A stretch of DNA of 64,000 nt, from the NCBI GenBank assembly GCA_019931105.1, contig JAIOUW010000006.1, forward strand, positions 106,507 through 170,506, read 5' to 3'. This DNA comes from Flavobacteriaceae bacterium NBU2977. GTDB taxonomy: Bacteria > Bacteroidota > Bacteroidia > Flavobacteriales > Flavobacteriaceae. A program made the position numbers and the translations under genes. Below, one piece after another: positions 53,356 through 62,652 of the stretch; the first letter of the stretch is position 1; every line of letters starts with the position of its first letter. A model generated the notes under the pieces. The model worked only from the letters and a program-made list of their open reading frames with translations, did not search any database and was not told where the DNA came from.

Positions 53356-54526
53356 TTTTCTGAGATATCAGGCACAAACCACTCCGAATCCGCTTGCCTT
53401 GCAGGTTTCCCATGCCAATGGCAGCTATATTTACGACACCGATGGCAAGGCCCATCTCGATTTTGTGGCCGGTGTATCGGCCTGTAGCCTCGGTCATTGC
53501 CACCCAAAGATCATCGCGGCAATACAAGAGCAAAGCGAAAAGTACATGCACGTTATGGTCTATGGGGAATATATTCAACGACCTGCCGTCGCCTACACCA
53601 AATTATTGGCCTCGTTACTACCCTCTTCGCTGCAGACCACTTATCTGGTCAATTCAGGTACCGAAGCTATCGAGGGGGCTATGAAATTGGCCCGAAGGTT
53701 TACGGGGCGTTCAGAAATCATTGCGGCAAAACATGCCTATCACGGCAATACGATGGGCAGTTTGAGCCTTATGGGCCTCGAGGAAAGAAAAAGTGCTTTT
53801 CGGCCATTGATTCCCGATGTAACCTTTATCGACTATAATACGGAGGACGACCTTGAGAAAATTACCGAGAGAACGGCCGCCGTTGTCTTGGAGACCATTC
53901 AGGGTGGCGCCGGGTTCATTGAACCGACCGACGGATATCTTGAAAAGGTGCGCCGACGCTGTACCGCTAAGGGTGCCCTATTGATCCTTGACGAAATTCA
54001 ACCCGGTTTCGGACGAACCGGCAAACTTTTTGCGTTCGAGCATTATGACTGTACGCCCGACATCCTTGTGATGGGAAAAGGTATGGCTGCAGGGCTACCT
54101 GTCGGTGCCTTTACGGCGTCGCATGAAATGATGGCCACACTTCAAGAACGTCCGAAATTAGGGCATATAACCACTTTTGGGGGCAATGCCGTAATCGCTT
54201 CGGCCTGTTTGGCGACCCTACGGGAAATTACCGAATCGAACCTGATTGAAGAAGCCGCCAAAAAAGAAATGATGTTCCGCGAATTGTTACGTCATCCGCT
54301 CATAAAGGAAATACGCGGTAAGGGATTGATGCTGGCCCTGCTTTTTGAAAATAAGGATATTGCCGATCAAGTGATATTGGCCTGCGCTAAAAAGGGCCTG
54401 ATCCTGTTCTGGTTGCTCTTTGAGCCCCGGGCCGTTAGAATTACCCCGCCTTTGACCATTTCTCTCGATGAAATCGAAAAAGGATGCGCCATTATACTAT
54501 CGGTTTTTATGGAGCTCGAACAATAA
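53345..54526 (+). CDS. class III aminotransferase
   Basis: A 393-residue PLP enzyme from the ATG at 53345; an earlier in-frame start lies inside the preceding gene and lacks support. Visible are a PLP-phosphate-binding region VNSGTEAIEGAMKLARRFTGR, the LILDEIQPGFGRTGK stretch with the Asp to the pyridine nitrogen, and the Schiff-base lysine in VMGKGMAAGLPVGAF. The fold covers acetylornithine, ornithine and related aminotransferases; the substrate is not determinable here. It is coupled to the OstA-like gene by an 11-base overlap. Confidence 0.9.
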   Translation: MKNDFLRYQAQTTPNPLALQVSHANGSYIYDTDGKAHLDFVAGVSACSLGHCHPKIIAAIQEQSEKYMHVMVYGEYIQRPAVAYTKLLASLLPSSLQTTYLVNSGTEAIEGAMKLARRFTGRSEIIAAKHAYHGNTMGSLSLMGLEERKSAFRPLIPDVTFIDYNTEDDLEKITERTAAVVLETIQGGAGFIEPTDGYLEKVRRRCTAKGALLILDEIQPGFGRTGKLFAFEHYDCTPDILVMGKGMAAGLPVGAFTASHEMMATLQERPKLGHITTFGGNAVIASACLATLREITESNLIEEAAKKEMMFRELLRHPLIKEIRGKGLMLALLFENKDIADQVILACAKKGLILFWLLFEPRAVRITPPLTISLDEIEKGCAIILSVFMELEQ

Positions 54527-54623
54527 TTTGTTAACTAATTTGTTAATAATAAAGCCCAAATCCTGAAGATTAGGTTACTTCAAAGAAGTACTTTTAAATC
54601 CATAGTTTAACCAAAACGTTCCT

Positions 54624-56024
54624 ATGGCGTTAGAATCTAGCGAAAGACCGAGCCAACCCATAGCCAAGTTTGAAAGTATGTTGAAAACCGATGACGTCTA
54701 CTTCTTTGACGCTGAGGATTTTGAGGACATTATTCACCACTATTTGAATCACGGAAAGATAGCTTTGGCCAAGAAAGCGATTAAGATAGGATTGCAGCAG
54801 CATCCTGTTTCCATTGAACTAAAGTTGTTGAATGTCGAGGTTTTGGTCTTCGAGAACAATTTGGACGTTGCCGAACTGATGTTGGACGAACTTCAGCTGT
54901 TGGATGGTTCAAACGAGGAAATCTATATTCAAAGGGCCAACATACTTTCTAAAAAAGACAACCATGAGGCCGCGGTAAATCTACTCCAAAAAGCATTGGA
55001 TCTTGCCGAGGACAGTTTTGATATCTATTCGTTGCTGGGCATGGAATACCTTTTCATGGACGATTTCAAAAAGGCCAAAGAAAACTTTATGCGCTGTGTC
55101 AGCCATGACCAGCACGATTATTCGTCGCTGTACAATGTCATTTATTGTTTCGAATTTTTGGAGGATCATGAAGGTGCCATACAATATCTGAACGATTATC
55201 TCGACGGCAATCCGTATTGCGAGGTCGCATGGCACCAGTTGGGCAAACAGTATTTCTCAAAAAAAATGTTCAGCGAGGCACTTACGGCCTATGACTTTGC
55301 CATAATATCCGACGATTCGTTTATCGGGGCCTATTTTGAAAAAGGCAAGGTGCTTGAAAAAATGGGCAGGTATGAAGAGGCCATAGAAAACTACGAGACT
55401 ACCATTAAGATCGAGGACCCTACCTCACACGCCTACCTTCGAATCGGCAAATGTTATGAAAAACTGGGCAATGACGACATGGCCAAATATTATTATTACC
55501 AGACCGTTCATGAGGATCCCTTGCTCGACAAGGGCTGGTTGGCCATCACCAATTTCTATATTCAAAAAAAGAACTATAAGAAAGCCCTTTACTATATCAA
55601 CAAAGCATTGAACATCGATGGTGAAAATTCTGATTATTGGAAAAGATGCGCCCATATAAACTCCTGTTTAAAATGTTTTGACCAAGCCGATTATGCCTAT
55701 GGGCAGGCCATTGAATTGGGTGATAATGAATTGGATACTTGGTTGAAATGGGCAGAGGCCGCCGAATCGAACAACGATTTAGAAGATGCCATCGCCATTT
55801 TGGGGCGAGGAACGGAGTTTCACCCAGAAAGTGCCGAGCTACTGTATCTAAGGGCAGGATACCATCTTTTGAACCACGATAGGGTAAATGCACGCCTTGT
55901 GCTTACCCAGGCCTTGAAAAAGGATAGCGATAAATTTTATCTTTTTCAGGAAAAATTCGAACAATTTTCGCAATCTGAATGGGCTCTTGATATAATCGCA
56001 TCGGCGAAAAAAGCTTCGAGATAA
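54624..56024 (+). CDS. tetratricopeptide repeat protein
   Basis: A 466-residue protein made almost entirely of TPR helices, starting after an acidic N-terminus (KTDDVYFFDAEDFEDIIHHYL). Repeats such as KKAIKIGLQQHP, AVNLLQKALDLAEDSFDIYSLLG, AYFEKGKVLEKMGRYEEAI and ALYYINKALNIDGENSDYW are clear. No signal peptide or membrane segment is seen, so it is cytosolic. A scaffolding role is generic for TPR proteins. It stands before the DUF368 pair. Confidence 0.9.
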   Translation: MALESSERPSQPIAKFESMLKTDDVYFFDAEDFEDIIHHYLNHGKIALAKKAIKIGLQQHPVSIELKLLNVEVLVFENNLDVAELMLDELQLLDGSNEEIYIQRANILSKKDNHEAAVNLLQKALDLAEDSFDIYSLLGMEYLFMDDFKKAKENFMRCVSHDQHDYSSLYNVIYCFEFLEDHEGAIQYLNDYLDGNPYCEVAWHQLGKQYFSKKMFSEALTAYDFAIISDDSFIGAYFEKGKVLEKMGRYEEAIENYETTIKIEDPTSHAYLRIGKCYEKLGNDDMAKYYYYQTVHEDPLLDKGWLAITNFYIQKKNYKKALYYINKALNIDGENSDYWKRCAHINSCLKCFDQADYAYGQAIELGDNELDTWLKWAEAAESNNDLEDAIAILGRGTEFHPESAELLYLRAGYHLLNHDRVNARLVLTQALKKDSDKFYLFQEKFEQFSQSEWALDIIASAKKASR

Positions 56025-56093
56025 AAACCTTATTTTTGATTTCTTTTTGACCGCCGCAATCGATGACGGTCGATAGTTTCACTATATTTTGAT

Positions 56094-57008
56094 ATGGAAA
56101 GACGAAACCTGCTTCAACATTTTTACATTCTATTGAAAGGCATGGCCATGGGCATTGCCGAACTGGTGCCCGGCGTATCAGGGGGAACAATTGCGTTCGT
56201 TGCCGGCATTTATGAAGAATTCATTGGTACGATCAACAATGTGAACCTAAAAACATTACAGGTATGGCGCGAAGAAGGATTCAAAAGTTTTTGGAACGCT
56301 TTGAACGGTAATTTTCTTGTGGTACTGCTCTTGGGTATGGCCATCAGTATTCTTTCATTCACACGTTTGATCAAATGGCTTCTAGAAAATGAACCGATTG
56401 CGCTATGGTCTTTCTTTTTCGGGCTGGTTTTGGCCAGTGTGGCCGTTGTGGCGAAGAACATAAAAAAATGGACCGTACCCGTCATCGGTTTGCTCTTGGT
56501 CGGTGCGATTTTTGCATATTTCATAACCTCGCTACCTCCCTCTACAAATTCGGCCAGCCTACCCTATATCTTTTTTTCGGGGGCGTTGGCGATCTGCGCC
56601 ATGGTATTGCCCGGAATCTCGGGGTCATTTATCTTGGTGCTGCTCGGTTCATATAAAACGGTAATCGACGCCATTGATGAGAAAGATTTCAAGATCCTTA
56701 TAACCATGGCACTTGGCATCATTTTCGGGATCCTGAGCTTCGCAAGGCTCTTAAAGTGGATGTTCGACCATTACAAGAACATTACCTTGGCGATTTTGAC
56801 CGGATTCATTTTGGGTTCATTGAATAAAATATGGCCTTGGAAACGTATTTTGGAAACAAAGACCATCGGCAAAAAGACAATCATCATCGATGAGAACGTA
56901 TCGCCTTTCGCATTTGAAGGCGACCACCAATTGATGTATGCCATTATAGCGGCCATTTTTGGTTTTTCCCTTATTTTTATGCTTGAGAAAACGGCCTCGA
57001 AAAAATAA
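56094..57008 (+). CDS. DUF368 polyprenyl-phosphate transporter family protein (PopT-like)
   Basis: A 304-residue membrane protein with about seven to eight helices. The family signatures AELVPGVSGGTIAFVAGIYEEFI (residues about 23-45) and the second half VLPGISGSFILVLLGSYKTVIDAI are clear, as in PopT-type transporters that recycle undecaprenyl phosphate to the inner face of the cytoplasmic membrane. It has a tandem paralog starting 12 bases downstream. Confidence 0.88.
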   Translation: MERRNLLQHFYILLKGMAMGIAELVPGVSGGTIAFVAGIYEEFIGTINNVNLKTLQVWREEGFKSFWNALNGNFLVVLLLGMAISILSFTRLIKWLLENEPIALWSFFFGLVLASVAVVAKNIKKWTVPVIGLLLVGAIFAYFITSLPPSTNSASLPYIFFSGALAICAMVLPGISGSFILVLLGSYKTVIDAIDEKDFKILITMALGIIFGILSFARLLKWMFDHYKNITLAILTGFILGSLNKIWPWKRILETKTIGKKTIIIDENVSPFAFEGDHQLMYAIIAAIFGFSLIFMLEKTASKK

Positions 57009-57019
57009 GTACCGCAAGC

Positions 57020-58045
57020 ATGCACAAACCCCGGTCTTTAACAGACAAGTTCTTTTTGGTCATCAAAGGACTCTGCATGGGCGCCGCCAATAAGGTGCCC
57101 GGGGTCTCGGGCGGCATCGTGGCCTTTGTCGGCGGGTTCTACGAAGAGTTTATCTATTCGCTGCAAAAAATAAACCTCAAGGCCTTAAAATTGTTGTTCA
57201 ACGGGCGTTTTAAAAGTTTTTATCGCTATGTGAACGCCACTTTTTTGATATTGCTGATCTCGGGCATTCTTATTAGCTATTTCAGCGTTTCGCAACTGCT
57301 CGACTATTTTCTCGAAAGAAAGGAGCTCTATGTCTGGGCCGCTTTTTTTGGAATGATCTTGGGTTCTATCTACTACATTTCGAAAGATTTCGAACATTGG
57401 AACAAAAAAACCATTATAGCTGGTATAATAGGCCTAGTAGTGGGCGTATCGATCAGTTTTTTGAGTCCGGCCAGGGAAAACGATAACCTGTTGTTCATCT
57501 TTTTATGCGGAATGATCAGTGTCTCGGGCATGACATTACCCGGGCTTTCGGGTTCTTTCATACTCATTCTATTGGGCAATTATGTGCTCTTGCTCGTCGA
57601 CTCGGTCAATGCCCTCTACGAAACGTTCGGCGAGGTTTTTAGGGGCGATTTTAGTTTTGTTGAAAATGATGAAAGACTGCACACCCTAAAAATATTGGCG
57701 GTATTCACTTTAGGCTCGGCGGCAGGTCTCGTTACGCTTTCGCACATACTCTCATATGTATTGAAACATTTCAGACACATCACCACTGCCGTCATCATCG
57801 GTTTCATCACCGGTTCATTGGGTGTGGTCTGGCCTTGGAAAAGAACCATTTTCAGAACCCATGCAGACGGTAGCGTCTTATTGGATACCAACGGAAAGGA
57901 AATCATCGCAAACTATGAACGGTATTTTCCTGACTTGGCAAGCTCGGAGAACTGGTGGGCCCTGTTCTTTATCGTCGTCGGGATCCTGGTGCTGCTGGTT
58001 TTGGACTGGTACGGCAAAAATAGGCGCAGGAGGGTCGGTCGCTAG
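57020..58045 (+). CDS. second DUF368 polyprenyl-phosphate transporter family protein
   Basis: A 341-residue membrane protein with the same repeated motif as its neighbour: KVPGVSGGIVAFVGGFYEEFI and TLPGLSGSFILILLGNYVLLL. It is longer by 37 residues, mainly in the region before the last helices and at the basic C-terminus. Tandem copies suggest that one is specialised for a particular carrier or that the pair form a heteromer; this is inference. The 7-bp repeat tract begins directly after its stop codon. Confidence 0.88.
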   Translation: MHKPRSLTDKFFLVIKGLCMGAANKVPGVSGGIVAFVGGFYEEFIYSLQKINLKALKLLFNGRFKSFYRYVNATFLILLISGILISYFSVSQLLDYFLERKELYVWAAFFGMILGSIYYISKDFEHWNKKTIIAGIIGLVVGVSISFLSPARENDNLLFIFLCGMISVSGMTLPGLSGSFILILLGNYVLLLVDSVNALYETFGEVFRGDFSFVENDERLHTLKILAVFTLGSAAGLVTLSHILSYVLKHFRHITTAVIIGFITGSLGVVWPWKRTIFRTHADGSVLLDTNGKEIIANYERYFPDLASSENWWALFFIVVGILVLLVLDWYGKNRRRRVGR

Positions 58046-58263
58046 TTGTTAGTTGAGGGTTAAGGGTTGAGGGTTAAGGGTTAAGGGTTAAGGGTCGAAT
58101 AGTTGAGGGTTGAGAGTTGAGGGTTAAGGGTTAAGGGTTAAGGGTTGAGGGTTAAGGGTTAAGGGTTAAGGGTTGAGAGTTGAGAGTTGAGGGTTGAGGG
58201 TCGATAGTTGAGGGTTGAGAGTTGAGGGTTGATAGTTGTTGGATGTTGGATGTTGGATGTTGG
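58046..58263. repeat. 7-bp telomere-like tandem repeat, consensus TTRAGGG
   Basis: About 31 heptads run from the DUF368 stop to the aroE start: TTAAGGG and TTGAGGG dominate, with TTGAGAG, TCGATAG and TTGATAG variants, and the last copies are TTGGATG. One unit (TCGAATAG at 58095-58102) has an extra base that shifts the register. Every unit has a GGG or similar G run with four bases between, which satisfies the simple G-quadruplex pattern on the coding strand. Confidence 0.9.
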
Positions 58264-58265
58264 AT

Positions 58266-59009
58266 ATGAAAAATAAAAAAAATAGGTTCGGTTTGATAGG
58301 AAGGAATATTTCGTATTCTTTCTCGGAAGGATATTTTGCCCGTAAATTCGAAAAACTGGGGCTGAACGGCCACTCTTACGAAAATTTCGACCTTTCGGCA
58401 ATCGAAGAGTTTCATGAGCTGATCGCGAACAACAAAGACCTAAAAGGGCTGAACGTGACCATTCCCTATAAGCAAGCCATCATTCCGTTTTTGGATGAAC
58501 TAAGTGTCAAAGCCAAAAAAATTGGGGCGGTGAACACCATTAAATTCACTAAAAACGGACTCAAGGGCTACAATACCGACATCTATGGTTTTCAAAACTC
58601 GATCGAACCTTTTTTGAAAAGCCATCACCAAAAGGCACTGATACTGGGTACCGGCGGGGCCTCTAAGGCGGTCGCCTTTGTATTCGACGAAATGAATATC
58701 GAATATCGCTTCGTGTCAAGAAATGGGAGTGCCGATCGGATGACCTATGCAAGCCTCGACCAAAAAACCATTGAAACACACCCAATAATAGTCAATTGTA
58801 CCCCTTTGGGCACCTACCCCAACATAGAAGACCTGCCCGCAATACCCTATCACTTTTTGGGCCGCCAACATCTCTTGTTCGACCTGATCTACAACCCCGA
58901 AAAAACCCGTTTTCTCGAAGAGGGCGAACTACGTGGCACCACGATACTCAATGGGCTCAAAATGCTCGAGCTGCAGGCCGAAAAGGCTTGGCAGATCTGG
59001 AACAGGTAA
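58266..59009 (+). CDS. aroE: shikimate dehydrogenase
   Basis: AroE reduces 3-dehydroshikimate with NADPH in aromatic amino acid synthesis. From the ATG at 58266 it is 247 residues, beginning MKNKKNRFGLIGRNISYSFS. The NVTIPYK motif carries the catalytic lysine and GAVNTI follows; the NADP-binding GTGGASKAVAFV is near residue 130. In-frame ATGs further upstream (58236, 58257) are supplied by the TTGGATG repeat and would add ten or fewer repeat-derived residues, so I prefer 58266. The first heptads therefore form its 5' region. Confidence 0.93.
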   Translation: MKNKKNRFGLIGRNISYSFSEGYFARKFEKLGLNGHSYENFDLSAIEEFHELIANNKDLKGLNVTIPYKQAIIPFLDELSVKAKKIGAVNTIKFTKNGLKGYNTDIYGFQNSIEPFLKSHHQKALILGTGGASKAVAFVFDEMNIEYRFVSRNGSADRMTYASLDQKTIETHPIIVNCTPLGTYPNIEDLPAIPYHFLGRQHLLFDLIYNPEKTRFLEEGELRGTTILNGLKMLELQAEKAWQIWNR

Positions 59010-59453
59010 CGAACCAAACCCCGCTATAAAGAATTTCTTGAAACGAACTATTCTCGAGGCATAGCCGTAGAGGTACCTGCCTACGGGCAGGCAGGTTTCG
59101 ACGGTTACATTCCGATACGCATCGGGAACCGAAATTGTGTTATTTAGATTTCCGCCTTCGCGGGAATGACATGTCATAGGTACCCCGACACAGGGCATCT
59201 GGGCACTCCCTTCGATCAAAAACTTTTCCGGTGGTCATGTAATACCCCTTACCCAACGACAAAGCACCCCTGCGCAAGGGATTGCAGCGAAAATCGCGGT
59301 GCCATACCCATGGCGACGCATTGTAGCGAAAAGCCCGACCGCGCCCCAGCGGGGTTGCGCCCAAATAAAAAGAAACGACATTATTTTTGCCGTTCGCACC
59401 GATGTTACTATCTTACAATAGGCTTTGGCCGATAGTGAATAAATTTTGATATA
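59010..59453. other. 444-bp gene-free region
   Basis: No ORF on either strand looks genuine. Besides the hairpins at 59075-59166 it holds a direct repeat ATTGCAGCGAAAA (59281-59293) and ATTGTAGCGAAAA (59320-59332), 39 bases apart, and a C-rich/G-rich pair CCCC-AGC-GGGG (59344-59354). A TAAATTTTG sequence just before the DUF349 start could be part of its promoter. Confidence 0.6.
59075..59166. repeat. REP-like inverted repeats between aroE and the DUF349 gene
   Basis: Three hairpins occur in a row: ACCTGCCT (59075-59082) with AGGCAGGT (59089-59096), an exact 8-bp stem; TTCCGAT with ATCGGGAA (59110-59128) with one bulge; and TTCCGC with GCGGGAA (59150-59166) around CTTC with one bulge. They have the size and sequence feel of repetitive extragenic palindromes in Flavobacteriaceae, unverified here. 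Confidence 0.6.
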
Positions 59454-61481
59454 ATGCTGGAAGAGAAAGAACAAAAGCTGCCGGAAACGGTGGAAGGAAC
59501 ACAACATTCAGAAACTGCCGAAACAAAGCAAGAATCGGAGAAAACCTCTGAAGTACCGAACGAAGAAGAGAAGAAAGATACGCCCGTAACCGATTCGGAC
59601 ACTAACGATCAGGGCGAACCCGATGCCGTGGGCGAAATCGACGAAGAGAACGCCGAAGACGCCGAGGATTCTGACAACCAACAGCGGCACCACATTCCGC
59701 TCTTGGATTACCACTCGATGTCGATGGAAAATTTGGTGGGCGAATTTCAACGCCTTTTGCGGACGGAAAAAGTGCAGGCCATCAAAAGGCATGTCGATGG
59801 CATCAAGCACGAATTCAACCTAAAGTTTCAAGAGTTCATCGAGCAAAAAAAAGAAGATTTTGTCAACAACGGCGGCAATGAAATCGATTTTAGGTACAAC
59901 TCGGTAACGAAAAGGCAGTTCAACGAACTTTATAAGGATTACCGTGAACGGCGCAACCAATATTACAAGAACCTTGAGAAAAGCCACAAGGAAAATCTAA
60001 CGGAGCGCCAGGCTATCATCGAAGAACTAAAGGGACTGGTCAACGTTGAAGAAGATATCAATACGACCTACAAAAGCTTCAAGGATGTGCAGGAGCGGTG
60101 GCGCAATGCGGGGCCCGTTCCGCGCACGCACTATAACGACGTCTGGAGAACCTATCACCACCATGTCGAGATTTTCTATGATTTTCTGCACCTGAACCGT
60201 GAGCTTCGCGACCTCGACTTCAAAAACAATCTTGAAGAAAAGACCAAGATCGCCGAACGCGCCGAGGCGTTGGCCGAAGAACCCGACCTCAACAAGGCCT
60301 TTCGCGAGCTGCAGACCCTTCATAAGGTCTGGAAAGAAGACCTAGGCCCCGTAGGCCAAGAACACCGCGAGGCCATCTGGGAACGTTTCAGCAATGCCAC
60401 AAAAGTATTGCACCAACGGCGACAAAACCATTACAAGGCCCTTGAAAAGACCTATGAAGCGAACCTTGAAAAGAAACATGAAATCATTGCAGATATCGCT
60501 AAGTTAACGGCGAACATTGCCAATAACCACAGGGCATTGCAACAACAAATAAAGCAGATAGAAGCCCACCGCGATGCCTTTTTCAAAGCCGGCAAGGTAC
60601 CCCAAAAGGTAAACGAACAGACCTGGGCCGCGTTCAAGGAGGCGGTTCGCGGCTTCAATCGGTCGAAGAATGCCTTTTACAAGAACATGAAAGGGGAGCA
60701 ACAGAAAAACCTCGACAAAAAACGGTCGCTTTTGCACTTGGCGAACTCGCTGAAGGACAGTGAAGATTGGGACACCACCACCCAAGAGATGAAAAGGATC
60801 CAGAGCGAATGGAAAAAAATAGGCCATGTGCCGCGCAAATTCTCGGATAAAATATGGAATGAGTTCAAGGCGGCCTGCAACCACTACTTTGACCGCTTGC
60901 ACGCGCTTAAAAACGACGCCCATAAAGAAGAGGTCGAAAACCTTGAAAAAAAGAACGACTGCATCGAAAGGTTGAAAGACTTTAAGATATCCGACGATCG
61001 TGAAAACGACCTCGAAACGTTAAAGGCCTTTATAACGGAATGGAAAAGTTATGGCCACGTACCCTTCAACAAAAAGGGAATCAACCAAAAATTCAATAAG
61101 ATCATCGATGCCCTCTTGCGCAAACTCAATGTCAGCCGCCAAGAATCGGAGTTGTTGAAATACGGCAACAAGATCAAACGCTTGGCCAAGGCAGAAGATT
61201 CGGGCGCGATCCAGAAAGAGCGAACGTTCATCCGCAGAAAAATAGACGAAAGCAAGAACGAGATACGACAGTTGGAAACCAACCTGCAATTCTTTTCGAA
61301 TGCCTCTGAAGACAGCCCTATCGTGCAAGATGTGATCAAGAATATCGATGCGCACAAAGAGGCCCTTACGGAATGGAAGGCCAAGCTCAAGAGATTGAAT
61401 ATCATGGAGAACCGACTGAACAAAGAAGAAGGTGAAGATGAAAACGATAACGGTGCGGTTTCGACTTCGGAGGAGGAATGA
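59454..61481 (+). CDS. DUF349 coiled-coil protein
   Basis: A 675-residue cytosolic protein. The first 80 residues are acidic and low complexity (ETVEGTQHSETAET). Beyond about residue 120 it contains about five DUF349 repeats, each with a W-containing core such as VQERWRNAGPVPRTHYNDVWRTYH, LHKVWKEDLGPVGQEHREAIW, AFFKAGKVPQKVNEQTWAAFK and IQSEWKKIGHVPRKFSDKIWNEFK in sequence. A charged helix of coiled-coil character follows (near 580-650). DUF349 proteins are common in Bacteroidetes; function is not established. Confidence 0.88.
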   Translation: MLEEKEQKLPETVEGTQHSETAETKQESEKTSEVPNEEEKKDTPVTDSDTNDQGEPDAVGEIDEENAEDAEDSDNQQRHHIPLLDYHSMSMENLVGEFQRLLRTEKVQAIKRHVDGIKHEFNLKFQEFIEQKKEDFVNNGGNEIDFRYNSVTKRQFNELYKDYRERRNQYYKNLEKSHKENLTERQAIIEELKGLVNVEEDINTTYKSFKDVQERWRNAGPVPRTHYNDVWRTYHHHVEIFYDFLHLNRELRDLDFKNNLEEKTKIAERAEALAEEPDLNKAFRELQTLHKVWKEDLGPVGQEHREAIWERFSNATKVLHQRRQNHYKALEKTYEANLEKKHEIIADIAKLTANIANNHRALQQQIKQIEAHRDAFFKAGKVPQKVNEQTWAAFKEAVRGFNRSKNAFYKNMKGEQQKNLDKKRSLLHLANSLKDSEDWDTTTQEMKRIQSEWKKIGHVPRKFSDKIWNEFKAACNHYFDRLHALKNDAHKEEVENLEKKNDCIERLKDFKISDDRENDLETLKAFITEWKSYGHVPFNKKGINQKFNKIIDALLRKLNVSRQESELLKYGNKIKRLAKAEDSGAIQKERTFIRRKIDESKNEIRQLETNLQFFSNASEDSPIVQDVIKNIDAHKEALTEWKAKLKRLNIMENRLNKEEGEDENDNGAVSTSEEE

Positions 61482-61554
61482 GTTAGGCGGTCGACCAAAA
61501 TCGTGGAAATGAATCGAAAATAATATCAAAAACAACAAACCCTATTCCTGAAAT

Positions 61555-62652
61555 ATGAAAAATACAATCCGTTTTTTGATCCTTTTTGCTTTTGTCATTT
61601 CATGTAATGAAAAACCAAAACAAGAACAAGAGCTTGAACCCGATAAGGCCTCCGTCGCTATGGAGACCATCAAGAAAATCGACGTACATGCCCATTTTCA
61701 TTATGACCGCGATTATCTGCCCGAATTTTTCAAGGCTTGGAACATGCAAGGGGTACTGGTCGATGTGGCCCTGCAAGATTCTACCGATATAAGAAGAAGT
61801 TGGGACGACTATGTAGCGCTGGCCGAGGCCCGGCCCGGAATGTTCTGGTTGTGCAGCTCGTTGATAGGCGTGGGTATCGACGCCCCCGATTTTGCCGAAA
61901 AGGAAATCGCACGTTTGACGAAAGAGATCGAACAAGGGGCCAAGATGGTCAAAGTATGGAAGAACTTCGGCATGGTGACCAAAGATGCGAGCGGCAAGTA
62001 CATACAAATAGACGATGAGCGGTTACAGCCCATCTGGGATTTTCTGGCAGAAAAAAACATTCCGGTCATGGCCCATATCGGAGAACCGATACAGGCTTGG
62101 CGCCCTTTGGACGACCCGAACAATCCGCACTATGGCTATTACACACAGCATCCACAGTACCATGCGTACCAGCATCCTGAAATACCCCCCTATGAAACGA
62201 TCATTGCGGCACGAGACAATTGGATCGCAAAAAATGCCGATCTTAAAATTCTCTGCGCGCATATGGGCAGCATGTCGCATGATGTCGATATGATCGCCGA
62301 GCGGCTCGACAAATTTCAAAACATGTACGTGGAGCCTGCCGCACGGTTCGGGGATCTCGTAAGCCAGAACCCTAAGAAAGTAAGGGCCTTTTATGAGAAG
62401 TACCAAGACCGTATCATGTTCGGCACCGATTTTGGCAACAATACGCCCCAAGATTCATTGAGCACCACGGCACTACAAGAAGAGCGGGCCGAACTCGATG
62501 AAGATTATAGGTTGCGATGGAAGTACTTGAGCGGTACCGATACCGTGGAGATCCGAAATCAAAGATCGGCCGGCCTCAACCTTTCAGAAGCTATATTGCG
62601 CAAGGTCTATTATCAGAACATGGCCGACTTTCTGAAGGTGGGGCAGCCATGA
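61555..62652 (+). CDS. amidohydrolase family lipoprotein
   Basis: A 365-residue exported TIM-barrel amidohydrolase of the amidohydrolase_2 type. Signal KNTIRFLILFAFVISC has lipobox VISC. Metal motifs are DVHAHFHYD (HxH near residues 44-46), MAHIGEP and CAHMGSMSHD, and GTDFGNNTPQDS supplies the catalytic Asp. The substrate is unknown. It overlaps the recombinase by the 4-base ATGA, so its translation could feed the recombinase. Confidence 0.88.
   Translation: MKNTIRFLILFAFVISCNEKPKQEQELEPDKASVAMETIKKIDVHAHFHYDRDYLPEFFKAWNMQGVLVDVALQDSTDIRRSWDDYVALAEARPGMFWLCSSLIGVGIDAPDFAEKEIARLTKEIEQGAKMVKVWKNFGMVTKDASGKYIQIDDERLQPIWDFLAEKNIPVMAHIGEPIQAWRPLDDPNNPHYGYYTQHPQYHAYQHPEIPPYETIIAARDNWIAKNADLKILCAHMGSMSHDVDMIAERLDKFQNMYVEPAARFGDLVSQNPKKVRAFYEKYQDRIMFGTDFGNNTPQDSLSTTALQEERAELDEDYRLRWKYLSGTDTVEIRNQRSAGLNLSEAILRKVYYQNMADFLKVGQP

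Noticed and set aside
58046..58263. CRISPR array
   Set aside because: The unit is 7 bp with no spacers of constant size and no cas genes nearby.
58152..58415. Minus-strand ORFs in and beside the heptad repeat (STLNSQP-type repeats)
   Set aside because: A 7-bp repeat opens all frames with a 7-residue period; they overlap aroE and have no start context.
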